Shown piece by piece: positions 45,464 to 53,477 of a DNA stretch of 64,000 bases. Within the stretch, counting starts at the first letter, position 1. Each line of letters opens with the position of its first letter. Made by a program: the position numbers and the translations under genes. A model generated the notes under the pieces. The model did not search any database, had not been told where the DNA came from, and was given only the letters and a program-made list of their open reading frames with translations. This stretch comes from Acidimicrobiaceae bacterium (GTDB lineage Bacteria; Actinomycetota; Acidimicrobiia; Acidimicrobiales; RAAP-2), in NCBI GenBank assembly GCA_003155915.1, contig PMFA01000024.1:48300-112299 (forward strand), given 5' to 3'.

Positions 45464-46678
45464 TTAGTCGGCAGCGAAACCGAAGGCCGGTCCGACGGCG
45501 TCGTCGCGAGGCTCGTCGTCACCCAGGCACCGTTCGGCGCCCTCCAGAATCGCGACCTCGGTTTGGCGAAGGCTCGAGCCCCACTTCTCCTCGATATGGC
45601 CGTAACGCCAGATCAAGGCCGCGCCCAAAAATGTCACGACGAACATGCCCACCATGATGAAGCCGGCCGTGTTGAGGTCGAAACCCGACATGTAATGCCA
45701 GAACGCGCCGTGCCAGTGCAGCTCGTGGGGCAACAGTCCGAGCACTTCGATGGCACCGATCAAGAAACAGATCGCCACCGATAGTCCCGTGATCGCGAGG
45801 TTGTAGAAGATCTTGCGCACCGGATTGTAGAAGGCCCAGCCGTAGGCGACGTTCATGAAGAGACAGTCGATCGTGTCCATAAGAACCATGCCCGCGGTGA
45901 AGAGAATCGGGAGGCACATGATCGTGTACCACGGCAAGTGTTCGGAGGCGAGTAGTGCCGTCGACGCGAGCAGCGCCACTTCGGTCGCGGTGTCAAACCC
46001 CATACCAAAAACGACGCCGACCGGGTAGAGCTTCCACTCTTTGTCGATAGAGCGCATCCACTTACCGAAGTAGCGGTACATCAGACCGCGGTTCTGCAGC
46101 TGCGCTTCGAGTTCGGCCTCGTCGTAGGTGCCGTCGCGCATCGAGCGAAAGACCTTGTAGATCCCGGCGAGGATCACGATGTTCATAAGTCCGATCAAGA
46201 AAAGGAACGACGCCGAGACCAGCGTCCCGAAGACGCCGCCGAACTGCTCGAGCCCGGAGTTACTGTGCGATACGGCGTGAAAGACCGCCCGCTCGGCAAA
46301 GACCATTCCAATACCAATCGCTACGACGATGGTCGAGTGGCCTAGTGAGAAGTAGTAGCCGAGTGTGAGCGGGCGGCTCGTTCCTTCAACGCCGTGCCGT
46401 TCGTTGAGCAGCTTGCGGGTGGTGTTGTCGATCGCCGAGATGTGGTCAGCGTCGAACGCGTGTCGCATGCCTAGCGTGTAGGCGATCGCCCCGAGTCCGA
46501 TGCCGAAATTCTTGTAGTGCCCGGGCACCACGAAGGCGATGAGGATGAAGAAGCCGAGCACGTGCAACGCCACGATCGAGACCATCATGGCGTTGATCTT
46601 TCGCCACTCGCGGGGACTGAACGACCGCTTCAGTGCTTGGTAGCGACCACGAGGAGCCGTCAATTCAATTATTGCCAT
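45464..46678 (-). CDS. Nickel/cobalt transporter, NiCoT (HoxN/NixA) family
   Basis: 404-residue membrane permease for Ni2+ and/or Co2+. The NiCoT signature RHAFDADHI is at about 71-79 in TM2, followed by LGYYFSLGHSTIVV, GFDTATEVALL and TAGMVLMDTIDC; about eight TM helices. The C-terminal 35 residues are cytoplasmic and acidic. Metal choice cannot be read from sequence, but cobalt would suit the several B12 enzymes in the window. The stop is 5 bases from the convergent dehydrogenase stop. No cobalamin riboswitch was seen upstream. Confidence 0.92.
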   Translation of the reverse strand: MAIIELTAPRGRYQALKRSFSPREWRKINAMMVSIVALHVLGFFILIAFVVPGHYKNFGIGLGAIAYTLGMRHAFDADHISAIDNTTRKLLNERHGVEGTSRPLTLGYYFSLGHSTIVVAIGIGMVFAERAVFHAVSHSNSGLEQFGGVFGTLVSASFLFLIGLMNIVILAGIYKVFRSMRDGTYDEAELEAQLQNRGLMYRYFGKWMRSIDKEWKLYPVGVVFGMGFDTATEVALLASTALLASEHLPWYTIMCLPILFTAGMVLMDTIDCLFMNVAYGWAFYNPVRKIFYNLAITGLSVAICFLIGAIEVLGLLPHELHWHGAFWHYMSGFDLNTAGFIMVGMFVVTFLGAALIWRYGHIEEKWGSSLRQTEVAILEGAERCLGDDEPRDDAVGPAFGFAAD

Positions 46679-46821
46679 GCGCTCGGAATTCCTTTATCAC
46701 TCGCCCGGTGTTCGAAATATCCTTGTTGCGAATCTCTCCTAATAAGGAATCTAGCGCCGGGAAGCGTCAAAAGATAGTGCGGAATTCTTTAAATCTGTGT
46801 GAACTCAAGGGCGCGGACGTG

Positions 46822-47760
46822 TTATTTCGGTGTGCGCTTCATCCCTGATCGCTCGCCGCGAACCACGAAGGAATTGGCAATCTTGGCGGAAGCTTCGTCA
46901 ATCATCTCGTCGCCAAACATGACCGCCCCGGTGTGGTCTTTGTCCGTGGCGACGCGATAGGCGTCCAGAATGTCCAACGATTTGTCAAACATTGTCTGAC
47001 TGGGCGAATAGACCTCGTTGAGCACAATCGCCTGGTCGGGGGTGAGCGCCCACTTGCCGTCGAAACCGTACGAAGCCGAGATCCCAGCCGCGAAGCGCAA
47101 CGCGTCGAGGTCGCGAACCTTGAGGAAAGGCCCGTCGATCACGTGGAGACCGTTGGCGCGCCCGGCCATCAAAATCTTGGCGAAGACGTAGATGAAGGGA
47201 TTCGACGGAGTGTCGTGGATCGTCTCGTCAATCGTCGTCACGGGCATGCCGATCGAAGCCGCGAAGTCAGCCGGACCGAAGACGATCGACTCCAGCCGAG
47301 GCGACGCCGCGCATATCTCTTCAACGTTGATGAGACCCCGGGCCGTCTCAATCTGGGCCTCGATGCCGATATGGCCAGGCGCCAGGCCGGCGTTGCGTTC
47401 GACCTGGGTGAGGAGAAGGTCGAGCGCCACGATGTCCGAGGCCTGTTGCACCTTGGGGAGCATCACCTCGTCGAGGCGAGGGCCAGATTCGGTCACGACG
47501 TCGATCACGTCGCCGTAGGTCCACGGTGTGTCCCACGCGTTCACCCGAACACACAGCACGCGCTCATCCCAGTCAAGCGTGCGGATCGCCTGGGCGACTT
47601 TGGCGCGCGAGGCGACCTTCTCGTTCGGCGCGACGGAGTCCTCGAGGTCGAGGAACGAGAAGTCGGTCGTCGCGGTCGGCGCCTTGGCGAGGAAGCGCTC
47701 GGAAGAGCCGGGTGTCGAGAGACAGGAACGACGGGGCAGCGCGCGAGAACGATTCGACAT
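46822..47760 (-). CDS. HpcH/CitE-type malyl-CoA / beta-methylmalyl-CoA lyase
   Basis: 312-residue TIM-barrel lyase or condensing enzyme. SCLSTPGSSERFLAKAP near 12-28 (CoA and Arg region), DLEDSVAPNEKV near 37-48 (metal Asp/Glu), LPKVQQASD, GIEAQIETARG with the second metal Glu, VFGPADFAASIG, and GFDGKWALTPDQ near 236. This pattern is typical of Mcl enzymes that split beta-methylmalyl-CoA into glyoxylate and propionyl-CoA. It fits the neighbouring Mcd-like dehydrogenase, MaoC, carboxylase and mutase. ATG lies 6 bases after a TAGGCT box; a 20-bp inverted repeat sits over the -35 region. Confidence 0.88.
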   Translation of the reverse strand: MSNRSRALPRRSCLSTPGSSERFLAKAPTATTDFSFLDLEDSVAPNEKVASRAKVAQAIRTLDWDERVLCVRVNAWDTPWTYGDVIDVVTESGPRLDEVMLPKVQQASDIVALDLLLTQVERNAGLAPGHIGIEAQIETARGLINVEEICAASPRLESIVFGPADFAASIGMPVTTIDETIHDTPSNPFIYVFAKILMAGRANGLHVIDGPFLKVRDLDALRFAAGISASYGFDGKWALTPDQAIVLNEVYSPSQTMFDKSLDILDAYRVATDKDHTGAVMFGDEMIDEASAKIANSFVVRGERSGMKRTPK

Positions 47761-47766
47761 GCGCCG

Positions 47767-47795
47767 AGCCTATTCTCGGACGCCAAACTGTCCGA
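47767..47795 (-). promoter_or_regulatory. Leaderless mcl-like promoter with inverted repeat
   Basis: TAGGCT (47772-47767) is 6 bases before the ATG at 47760. Immediately upstream, TCGGAC-N8-GTCCGA (47776-47795) forms a perfect 6-bp-arm inverted repeat across the -35 region, as expected of an operator. A second pair, ACGGCCA (47811-47817) and TGGCCGT (47834-47840), follows. Confidence 0.5.
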
Positions 47796-47900
47796 ACACG
47801 CGTCAGAATTACGGCCAATATTTTGACGGTTCATGGCCGTTGGTCAGGTCTTTCGGAACTTCTCAATCACTCGAGCCTGCACGGGAACGCGCACAACCAG

Positions 47901-47906
47901 TAGCCT
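47901..47906 (+). promoter_or_regulatory. -10 box of leaderless NlpC/P60 gene
   Basis: TAGCCT followed by 6 bases and the GTG at 47913; no Shine-Dalgarno. Confidence 0.5.
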
Positions 47907-47912
47907 TAACCC

Positions 47913-49016
47913 GTGACTGACGTCGTGCGCATTGCGCCTCCGACGCTACGGCCAGCAAGGGAACTCAGGCGCTTCCGGTGGATGTTTTCCATTTTGGCTG
48001 TGGTCGCAGTGTGTCTTGGCACTGTGACCTTCTCCTCGCGTCTCGCGTCGGCTTCGACGCTCGGCACCGACCGCGCGAGGGCGAACCAACTCCTCAAGCA
48101 GATCAATCGGATCAGCGCGCACGTCGACTACCTCGGGCAAAAGTACGACCTGGCCAAGATCAAGCTGGACAGGATCGCCAGCGAGATCACGAACACCAAG
48201 GCCGACGTCGCGGTGATCAAGACGAACGTCGCTCGGGGCGACCGCCAATTGCGCGCCGAGGCCATCTTCGCCTACGTGACCAACGGGGCGGCCGCCAGCA
48301 ACAACCCCCTCTTCTCGAACAGCGCCTCGAAGATCGGCGCGACCAACGTGTACAACCAGTTGGCCCAGGGCAACGTCGCCGCGACCCTCTCGAACCTCAA
48401 GAACTACAAGATCGAGTTGACCCAGGAACGCAACATCCTGGCCAGCGAGGTCGGTCGCGCGGCCAGTCTCACCCGGGCCGCGGCGAAGTCATTCCACTCC
48501 GCGGACGTCTTTCAGGCGTCGCTCAACCACGCACTGGCTCAGGTGAAGGGCAATATCGCCACCTTCATCGCCCAAGCCCAGGCGGCCGCGTCGGCGAAGG
48601 ACGTGACGTCCTTCAACGCACAAAGTCTCGCCGACGGCATCACGAATCCCCCACCAGACTCGCGCGCGAACATCGCGATCAACGAGGCCATGAAGTACCT
48701 CGGCACTCCGTACGTCTGGGGCGGCGCCAGTCACTCCGGCGTCGACTGTTCGGGACTGATCATGCTCGCCTATGAGGCCGCGGGAATCGACTTCCCGCAT
48801 TACTCCGGAGCGCAGTACCAAGACACCATGCGCGTACCCCTCGTCGACATCGAGCCCGGTGACCTCCTCTTCTACGGTTACGACGGCGACGAGCACGTGG
48901 CGATGTACGTCGGCGACGGCAAGATGATTGAGGCCGAGATGACCGGTACGCTCGTGCACGTCGTTCCAGTTCGCCTCGGCTACGGATTCTTTGGTCTCGG
49001 TCGCCCGCGGGGCTAG
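47913..49016 (+). CDS. Secreted NlpC/P60 peptidoglycan hydrolase
   Basis: Cell-wall endopeptidase of the RipA type. 367 residues: an Arg-rich start and signal peptide (about 20-48, MFSILAVVAVCLG... SASA), a coiled-coil region (about 52-225, with repeated helical KLDRIASEITNTKAD-like segments), and the C-terminal NlpC/P60 domain (250-367). Catalytic Cys in GVDCSGLIM near 282 and His in DEHVAMYVG near 330. The coiled coil probably keeps it inhibited or binds a regulator, as known for RipA-like enzymes. lgt follows after 2 bases. Confidence 0.92.
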   Translation: MTDVVRIAPPTLRPARELRRFRWMFSILAVVAVCLGTVTFSSRLASASTLGTDRARANQLLKQINRISAHVDYLGQKYDLAKIKLDRIASEITNTKADVAVIKTNVARGDRQLRAEAIFAYVTNGAAASNNPLFSNSASKIGATNVYNQLAQGNVAATLSNLKNYKIELTQERNILASEVGRAASLTRAAAKSFHSADVFQASLNHALAQVKGNIATFIAQAQAAASAKDVTSFNAQSLADGITNPPPDSRANIAINEAMKYLGTPYVWGGASHSGVDCSGLIMLAYEAAGIDFPHYSGAQYQDTMRVPLVDIEPGDLLFYGYDGDEHVAMYVGDGKMIEAEMTGTLVHVVPVRLGYGFFGLGRPRG

Positions 49017-49018
49017 CC

Positions 49019-49831
49019 GTGTCCGGGGTCCCTACTTCGTTTCACCTCGGTCCGCTGGTCTTTCACACCTACGGCTTCGGTCTCGCGATCGCGGCCTACG
49101 TCTGCTACCTCTACGCTCGGCGACGACTCTCGAAGGTTGACTTCAGCGTCGAACCCTTCGGCAAGTTCACGTTGTCCCTGATCGTGGCCGGTCTTCTCGG
49201 CGCCCGACTCGCCAACATCGCAACCAATTGGGGCTACTACTCCGGTCACCCCGCGCGGTGGATCGCCGTATGGCAGGGCGGTCTCGCGAGTTTCGGGGGC
49301 ATCGCCCTGGCCCTACCCGTCGGTCTCTACTTCCAGCGTCGATGGTGGCCCGAGAGTTCACTGGCCGGATTCACCGACGCGCTCGTGCCGGCCCTGATCG
49401 CCGGTTGGGCGCTCGGACGGGTGCTCGGACCCCAGTTCATGGTGAACGGTGGCGGCCACCTGACGCACCAATGGTTCGGTCTCCATTACGCGGGTGAAGT
49501 GGGCAAGCGAGTGCCCGTCCCGCTCATCCAAGGCATCGAGGACTCCATCTTGTGGCTCGCGCTGCTCGGCCTCGAACACCTTCGTCCGCTCCGTCGAGTC
49601 GGCGTCATCACCGGGGTCGCGATGATCGTCTGGGGCCTCGTGCGTTCACTCGACGAACGACTGCTCCTCGGTCAAGAGTCGCACAGCGGTTCGATCGGCG
49701 TTCAGATCGCGGGCCTCGTCTTGGCACTCGCCGGCGCGGTCCTACTCGTTCGCCAACTCAGAGTTGGCTGTTCCACTCCTGATCCGTCAGTCGACCCACA
49801 CGCCCCAGTGACTCGCTCGGAGCGACGCTAA
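49019..49831 (+). CDS. lgt: Prolipoprotein diacylglyceryl transferase, divergent
   Basis: 270-residue polytopic membrane protein with about seven TM helices. VFHTYGFGLAIAAY at the start, LGARLANIATNW near 60-71, WQGGLASFGG near 87 and GRVLGPQFMVNGGG near 133 follow the Lgt order of motifs. But the usual HGG is QGG and the GNFxNGE signature Asn is lost (GPQFMVNGGG). It would transfer diacylglycerol to lipobox cysteines; the substitutions leave activity open. GTG start 2 bases after the NlpC gene. The last 74 bases overlap the convergent gene. Confidence 0.75.
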   Translation: MSGVPTSFHLGPLVFHTYGFGLAIAAYVCYLYARRRLSKVDFSVEPFGKFTLSLIVAGLLGARLANIATNWGYYSGHPARWIAVWQGGLASFGGIALALPVGLYFQRRWWPESSLAGFTDALVPALIAGWALGRVLGPQFMVNGGGHLTHQWFGLHYAGEVGKRVPVPLIQGIEDSILWLALLGLEHLRPLRRVGVITGVAMIVWGLVRSLDERLLLGQESHSGSIGVQIAGLVLALAGAVLLVRQLRVGCSTPDPSVDPHAPVTRSERR

Positions 49832-50774
49832 GAGCCACCCGGGTGTCATCGACGTAACAGACGTGATCGAGCCCGAGTCGACGCCACGCCTGAAAGACGT
49901 TCCTCGTCGGGGCGTTCGCGGAATAGATCGGACGAACCAGCAGCGAGTCGGCACTCGCGGCCACGACAAGCGCGGGGCGTTCCTTGGATTTCTGTTCGGG
50001 AGCCGAGGGATCGGTGGCGTCGAACGGCACCTCGACAATGACGACGGTGCCCACCATCGCGTGCTCGGGATCAAAGCGTTCGAGCTCCGCTGGCGTGAAG
50101 ATCATTGGTCGTCGACGCTCGCCCGATTCCTCAACAGCGCCTCGCGGCTCATTCGACGTCGCGCGCGCTTTCGGTGCCGGCTTGGCTTTGGAGGGACGAA
50201 GGGGACGCTGCGAGGTCGGTCCTCGTTTGCGTTTCTTCTCGTCCTCGCGGCGGCGCCGTCGCTGCTCTTTGATCTCTGGATCGGTCTCCTTGGGAGCAAG
50301 GAGGGTTGAAGTGACCACGACGTCGGGCAGTTCGGGCAGGTTCAGGTCAGCTCGTTCGTCAAGCAATCGGCGACAGTGCGGCGCCGCGGGGAACTCTTCA
50401 GCGATCGCGAAGGCGAGGACCGCAACGACGTCGTCAATTGACACTCCGTCACGACTGACGGCGTCAATGGCCTCGCTGAGTTGTTCGAAGTTCGGTGTGT
50501 CCGCGTGCTCACCCAGAACGGCGATGACCTTCTCCAAAGGGGCCATGGCGAGCAATTCGAGCAGAGCAGTTATCGCCGCGATCGGGGCGGTGGCCGCGAA
50601 GGTTGCGACGTCGCGTCGTTGCTGGAGGTTTCGAAGCGGTATCCCCACGACGGCACTGATCTTGGCCCGTCCGCGCAGGTCAAGTCCGTCGACGGCGGTG
50701 AGAACCGTTGGCGCACTGATTTTCAACAATGCCCGCCGCGACGTCTCGGCGGCATTTCCCGTGGTCGGGGCCAT
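49758..50774 (-). CDS. Unknown protein with basic linker and C-terminal PemK/MazF-like domain
   Basis: 338 residues from the ATG at 50774 (frame open upstream to 50981 without support). Residues 1-160 are helical with no family I recognise. Residues about 168-215 are a highly basic Lys/Arg/Pro linker. Residues 235-338 resemble a PemK/MazF SH3-like barrel: MVGTVVIVEVPF, KERPALVVAAS, LLVRPIYSA, then GLDHVCYVDDTRV and a closing LGRVGRLTDQEW. That matches the toxin order of strands with the Arg kept, but no antitoxin gene is adjacent. It could be a nucleic-acid-binding protein rather than a toxin. The 3' end is antisense to the lgt end. Confidence 0.55.
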   Translation of the reverse strand: MAPTTGNAAETSRRALLKISAPTVLTAVDGLDLRGRAKISAVVGIPLRNLQQRRDVATFAATAPIAAITALLELLAMAPLEKVIAVLGEHADTPNFEQLSEAIDAVSRDGVSIDDVVAVLAFAIAEEFPAAPHCRRLLDERADLNLPELPDVVVTSTLLAPKETDPEIKEQRRRRREDEKKRKRGPTSQRPLRPSKAKPAPKARATSNEPRGAVEESGERRRPMIFTPAELERFDPEHAMVGTVVIVEVPFDATDPSAPEQKSKERPALVVAASADSLLVRPIYSANAPTRNVFQAWRRLGLDHVCYVDDTRVALSVAPSESLGRVGRLTDQEWNSQL

Positions 50775-51107
50775 GATTAGCCCTGTTCTCGGAGATGACA
50801 GTGTCGGGTGCCCACTCCAGGGCTCGAGTGCTCCCGGGCTGAAGACACCTCGTCGAACGCCGTAGATTGAAGGAACGACGGGAGGACCGTTGGGGCCCGA
50901 TGACAAGAGAACATAGTCCACGCTATCGCGGTCAAACTCAGTTGAACTTGAACGAACCAGGTGTTGACCAAGCCACGTCAAGGATTACGGAAATCTCACT
51001 TTGATTTCTGAGAACACTTAGATAGGTCGAACATGGTGCTGCAACTGCGTGAAATCGATTCGGTAGGCAGATGAAAGAGAGTCCGATGGCGTCGCGGTCC
51101 GGAGCGA
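50775..51107. other. 333-bp divergent spacer
   Basis: Lies between the PemK-like-domain gene (minus) and the GT87 gene (plus). It is more A/T-rich than the genes around it and contains TTGACC, TTGAAC and TAGATA hexamers but no clear -35/-10 pair. Short frames within it on the minus strand lack start signals and family-like composition. I see no RNA gene or repeat. Confidence 0.4.
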
Positions 51108-51164
51108 ATGAGCTGGCCGAGGTTCCGTGTCGAAGCATCGTCGAAGGCGACTGAGGCGACCTTG

Positions 51165-52442
51165 ATGCATCTCGAACGACCTCGACGCGCGACGTCATTG
51201 GGGATCGGCGTCGCGGTCCTAGGTCTTCTAGGCACGCTCGTCATGTCGATTCTTGTCGCTCACACGCACGGCTTTCATCCGTGGACCTTCGCCGGGCGCT
51301 ACACCTACGTCTTTCGAGACCTCACGGGTCGTTTGACCAACCTTGAGACCCTTCGACACTCGGGTGACATCTACGTGCCCTTCGGGGTGGAGGCGTTCAC
51401 GTATCCGCCAGGCGCCATCTTCTTATTCTGGCCCCTGGTCTGGCTGCCGGCGTCGACCATCCCGTTTCTGTGGACGTGGTTGAGCATCCTCTGTCTCGCG
51501 GTGACGCTCGCGGTCTGCCTCAACTACTTGACACCTCGACACTGGACGACGAACTTCGGCGCGGGTTGTTGGTTCGCATTGGCGTCAATCATGCTCCTTC
51601 CGCCGGAAGTCGAATGTCTCATCTGGGGGCAGACCGCGACGATTCTGTTGCTGTTGGTCGTGCTCGACTCACTCGTCGTGAAGGGTCACGGTCGCGGAAT
51701 CTTGGTGGGACTCGCCACGGCCTTCAAGATCTACCCAGTCGTGTTCATCCTCATGTGGATATGGCGACGTCAGTACCGTGATGCGATCACCGCGTTGAGC
51801 ACGACGGCGGTCATAACGTGCGCCGCCTGGATCCTGTGGCCGTCGAGCTTCGCCACCTTCGTGCGCGTCCTCATCATTGGTCACAAGGAGTTCGGCCGCT
51901 TCGCCAACGGTGGCGCGGCGACGTACGCCAGTTCGAGTATTACATCGTTCTTCATGCGTGCGCCGTTCCACATTGGACTGCTCAACTGGGCTTGGGACAG
52001 CGTTTTCTCAGCGCTGGTTATCGCCCTCGGTCTCTGCGCCTCCCAAAAGCTGTGGAAAATGGACTTCGAGATTTCAGCGATGGTCTGCGTCCTCTACGCC
52101 AGCGTCCTCGGCTCACCGGTTGCCTGGGACCATTACTTCGTCTTCGCGCCTTTGTTGGTGCTCGTCATCCGAGAGGTCGGTCTTCACAATTGGCTCGGAC
52201 GGGCGTGCGTTCTCGCGCTCGCGAATTTCTGCGTCCCTTGGCTCTTCATCCACAACTCGCTCGAGACCTCGACGTACCTCGCCGTACGCGATTTTGTCGC
52301 TCGAAACGCGATTCTGTTGACGTCACTCATCGTCCTCGCTTCAGTCTTCGCCACGTCACGACAGTCCGTTCAAGAACGCTCCCGCCACGCCGAGCGACGG
52401 CGAAAAAGGGCGCTTCACTTAGTGAGAACCGCTGAAGACTGA
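51165..52442 (+). CDS. GT87-like polyprenol-phosphate mannosyltransferase
   Basis: Integral membrane glycosyltransferase of the GT-C type. About 425 residues with roughly ten TM helices. After TM1 (SLGIGVAVLGLLGTLVMS) an external loop has a conserved Asp-containing segment LRHSGDIYVPFGVEAFTYPPGAIFLFWPL, the YPP motif of PimE/GT87 enzymes. WGQTATILLLLVVLD and TAFKIYPVVF follow. It uses a lipid-linked sugar to build envelope glycolipids; the acceptor is unknown. The start is uncertain: ATG 51165 (GAGG upstream) or ATG 51108 (GGAG, spacing 3). The C-terminal tail is basic. Confidence 0.8.
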   Translation: MHLERPRRATSLGIGVAVLGLLGTLVMSILVAHTHGFHPWTFAGRYTYVFRDLTGRLTNLETLRHSGDIYVPFGVEAFTYPPGAIFLFWPLVWLPASTIPFLWTWLSILCLAVTLAVCLNYLTPRHWTTNFGAGCWFALASIMLLPPEVECLIWGQTATILLLLVVLDSLVVKGHGRGILVGLATAFKIYPVVFILMWIWRRQYRDAITALSTTAVITCAAWILWPSSFATFVRVLIIGHKEFGRFANGGAATYASSSITSFFMRAPFHIGLLNWAWDSVFSALVIALGLCASQKLWKMDFEISAMVCVLYASVLGSPVAWDHYFVFAPLLVLVIREVGLHNWLGRACVLALANFCVPWLFIHNSLETSTYLAVRDFVARNAILLTSLIVLASVFATSRQSVQERSRHAERRRKRALHLVRTAED

Positions 52443-52518
52443 ATTGGAGTACGTGGCAATCGCCACACGATGAGTCCGGTCGCCCCAAGGGACCTGTGGG
52501 CACTGGCCGAGCGGATCG

Positions 52519-52833
52519 CTATTTGCCCGCGATTTTGCGTACTTCCTCTTCCATTCCCATGTAGCCCTCCAAGGTAACGGCGCGCTGGGTCTCCAGCACG
52601 AACGCTCCCCGGCGTGCGATCGCGAGAGCGGACTTGAGAGCGGCGTCCTCATTCGGATACTCGGTCACGCTGAAGAGGCACGCGTCGGTCGCCAGGACGT
52701 ACTGCGCCTTTGTCTCGCCCCCACATGCGGTGACGATGGCTATTGCCGCCACCTGTTCCGCGGTCCGTTCTTCATCATTCATTGCGTCCCACGCCGACGA
52801 AAACGTCAATTTTGACGCACTTCGATGAGCCAT
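52519..52833 (-). CDS. Small GYD-domain-like protein
   Basis: 104 residues from ATG 52833 (GGAAG just upstream); an internal ATG near 52782 would give 87. The middle KAQYVLATDACLFSVTEYP with AALKSALAIARRGAFVLETQRAVTLEGYM follows the GYD-domain pattern of small ferredoxin-like dimers of unknown role. No signal or TM. Divergent from the secreted-protein gene. Confidence 0.6.
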   Translation of the reverse strand: MAHRSASKLTFSSAWDAMNDEERTAEQVAAIAIVTACGGETKAQYVLATDACLFSVTEYPNEDAALKSALAIARRGAFVLETQRAVTLEGYMGMEEEVRKIAGK

Positions 52834-52876
52834 CTTCCAATCCCCGTTTTCGATCCGGTCGAGCCGACCGAATATT

Positions 52877-52882
52877 TAGTGT
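52877..52882 (+). promoter_or_regulatory. -10 box upstream of secreted-protein gene
   Basis: TAGTGT followed by 7 bases and GTG 52890. Supports a leaderless start there rather than at ATG 52980. Confidence 0.4.
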
Positions 52883-52889
52883 TAGCACC

Positions 52890-53381
52890 GTGACGGAGAT
52901 CACGCAAGGGGCATCGGCGGTGGCGGGCTCGAACGGCGAAGGGTGGAACGTCACCGACGCGTCGTATTGGAACGATCAAATGCGCACCGACTTCCTTCGC
53001 ACAATGAGACGGTGGACCACGTCACTCGCCATCGTTGGGCTCCTCGTAACTGGATTCACTCCGTCCGTGGAGGCCGCGACCAGTGATGGTCACGTCATTG
53101 GTTCACTCAGAATGTCACCTGGTACGGCCGTCACAGTCACAGTTGCGAGAGCAGGACTACCGATGTCGGGCCGCGTTGTGTTCAAGCCTGAACATGGTCG
53201 AGAGAAAGTCCTGCGGGTCGGCACGTCGGGACAGTTCAACGTCACGTTGCGCGAAGGCGTCTATACGGCCTTTGGAGGGGGGACCGGATGGTTCCCCAAT
53301 TGCCGTGGCAACGCTGGCAAATCGTTCAGGATTGTGGCCGGTCACACGCTCAAAGTTGTCGTGTGGTGTGTGGCGCTGTAG
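52890..53381 (+). CDS. Secreted protein of unknown function
   Basis: 163 residues if read from GTG 52890, or 133 from ATG 52980, which puts the signal peptide (MRTDFLRTMRRWTTSLAIV... SVEA) at the very N-terminus. The mature part is beta-rich, with GTAVTVTVARAGLPMSGRVVF and a Cys in FPNCRG and in VVWCVAL, probably paired. I recognise no family; the layout recalls small carboxypeptidase-regulatory-like or Ig-like secreted domains. Stand-alone gene. Confidence 0.6.
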   Translation: MTEITQGASAVAGSNGEGWNVTDASYWNDQMRTDFLRTMRRWTTSLAIVGLLVTGFTPSVEAATSDGHVIGSLRMSPGTAVTVTVARAGLPMSGRVVFKPEHGREKVLRVGTSGQFNVTLREGVYTAFGGGTGWFPNCRGNAGKSFRIVAGHTLKVVVWCVAL

Positions 53382-53477
53382 TTGCGTTGGTCACACCGCT
53401 GTGGGCGCAGACGAAAACTGCCAGTCGACGCCTCATGCTTCAAAGCACGAACCGGCTCCAGGGTCGAGTGGACCGGG

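Noticed and set aside
46679..46821. Cobalamin or nickel riboswitch/NikR site before the Ni/Co transporter
   Set aside because: The 143-bp spacer is A/T-rich but shows no conserved B12 aptamer box and no NikR-type palindrome; only a short TCCT-AATA-AGGA.
49758..50774. Complete toxin-antitoxin module
   Set aside because: The C-terminal barrel is MazF-like, but there is no small antitoxin gene upstream or downstream and the N-terminal half is unlike any toxin.
50938..51198. 86-codon minus-strand frame in the divergent spacer
   Set aside because: No SD or -10 at a leaderless distance, it overlaps the GT87 gene start and has no recognisable composition.
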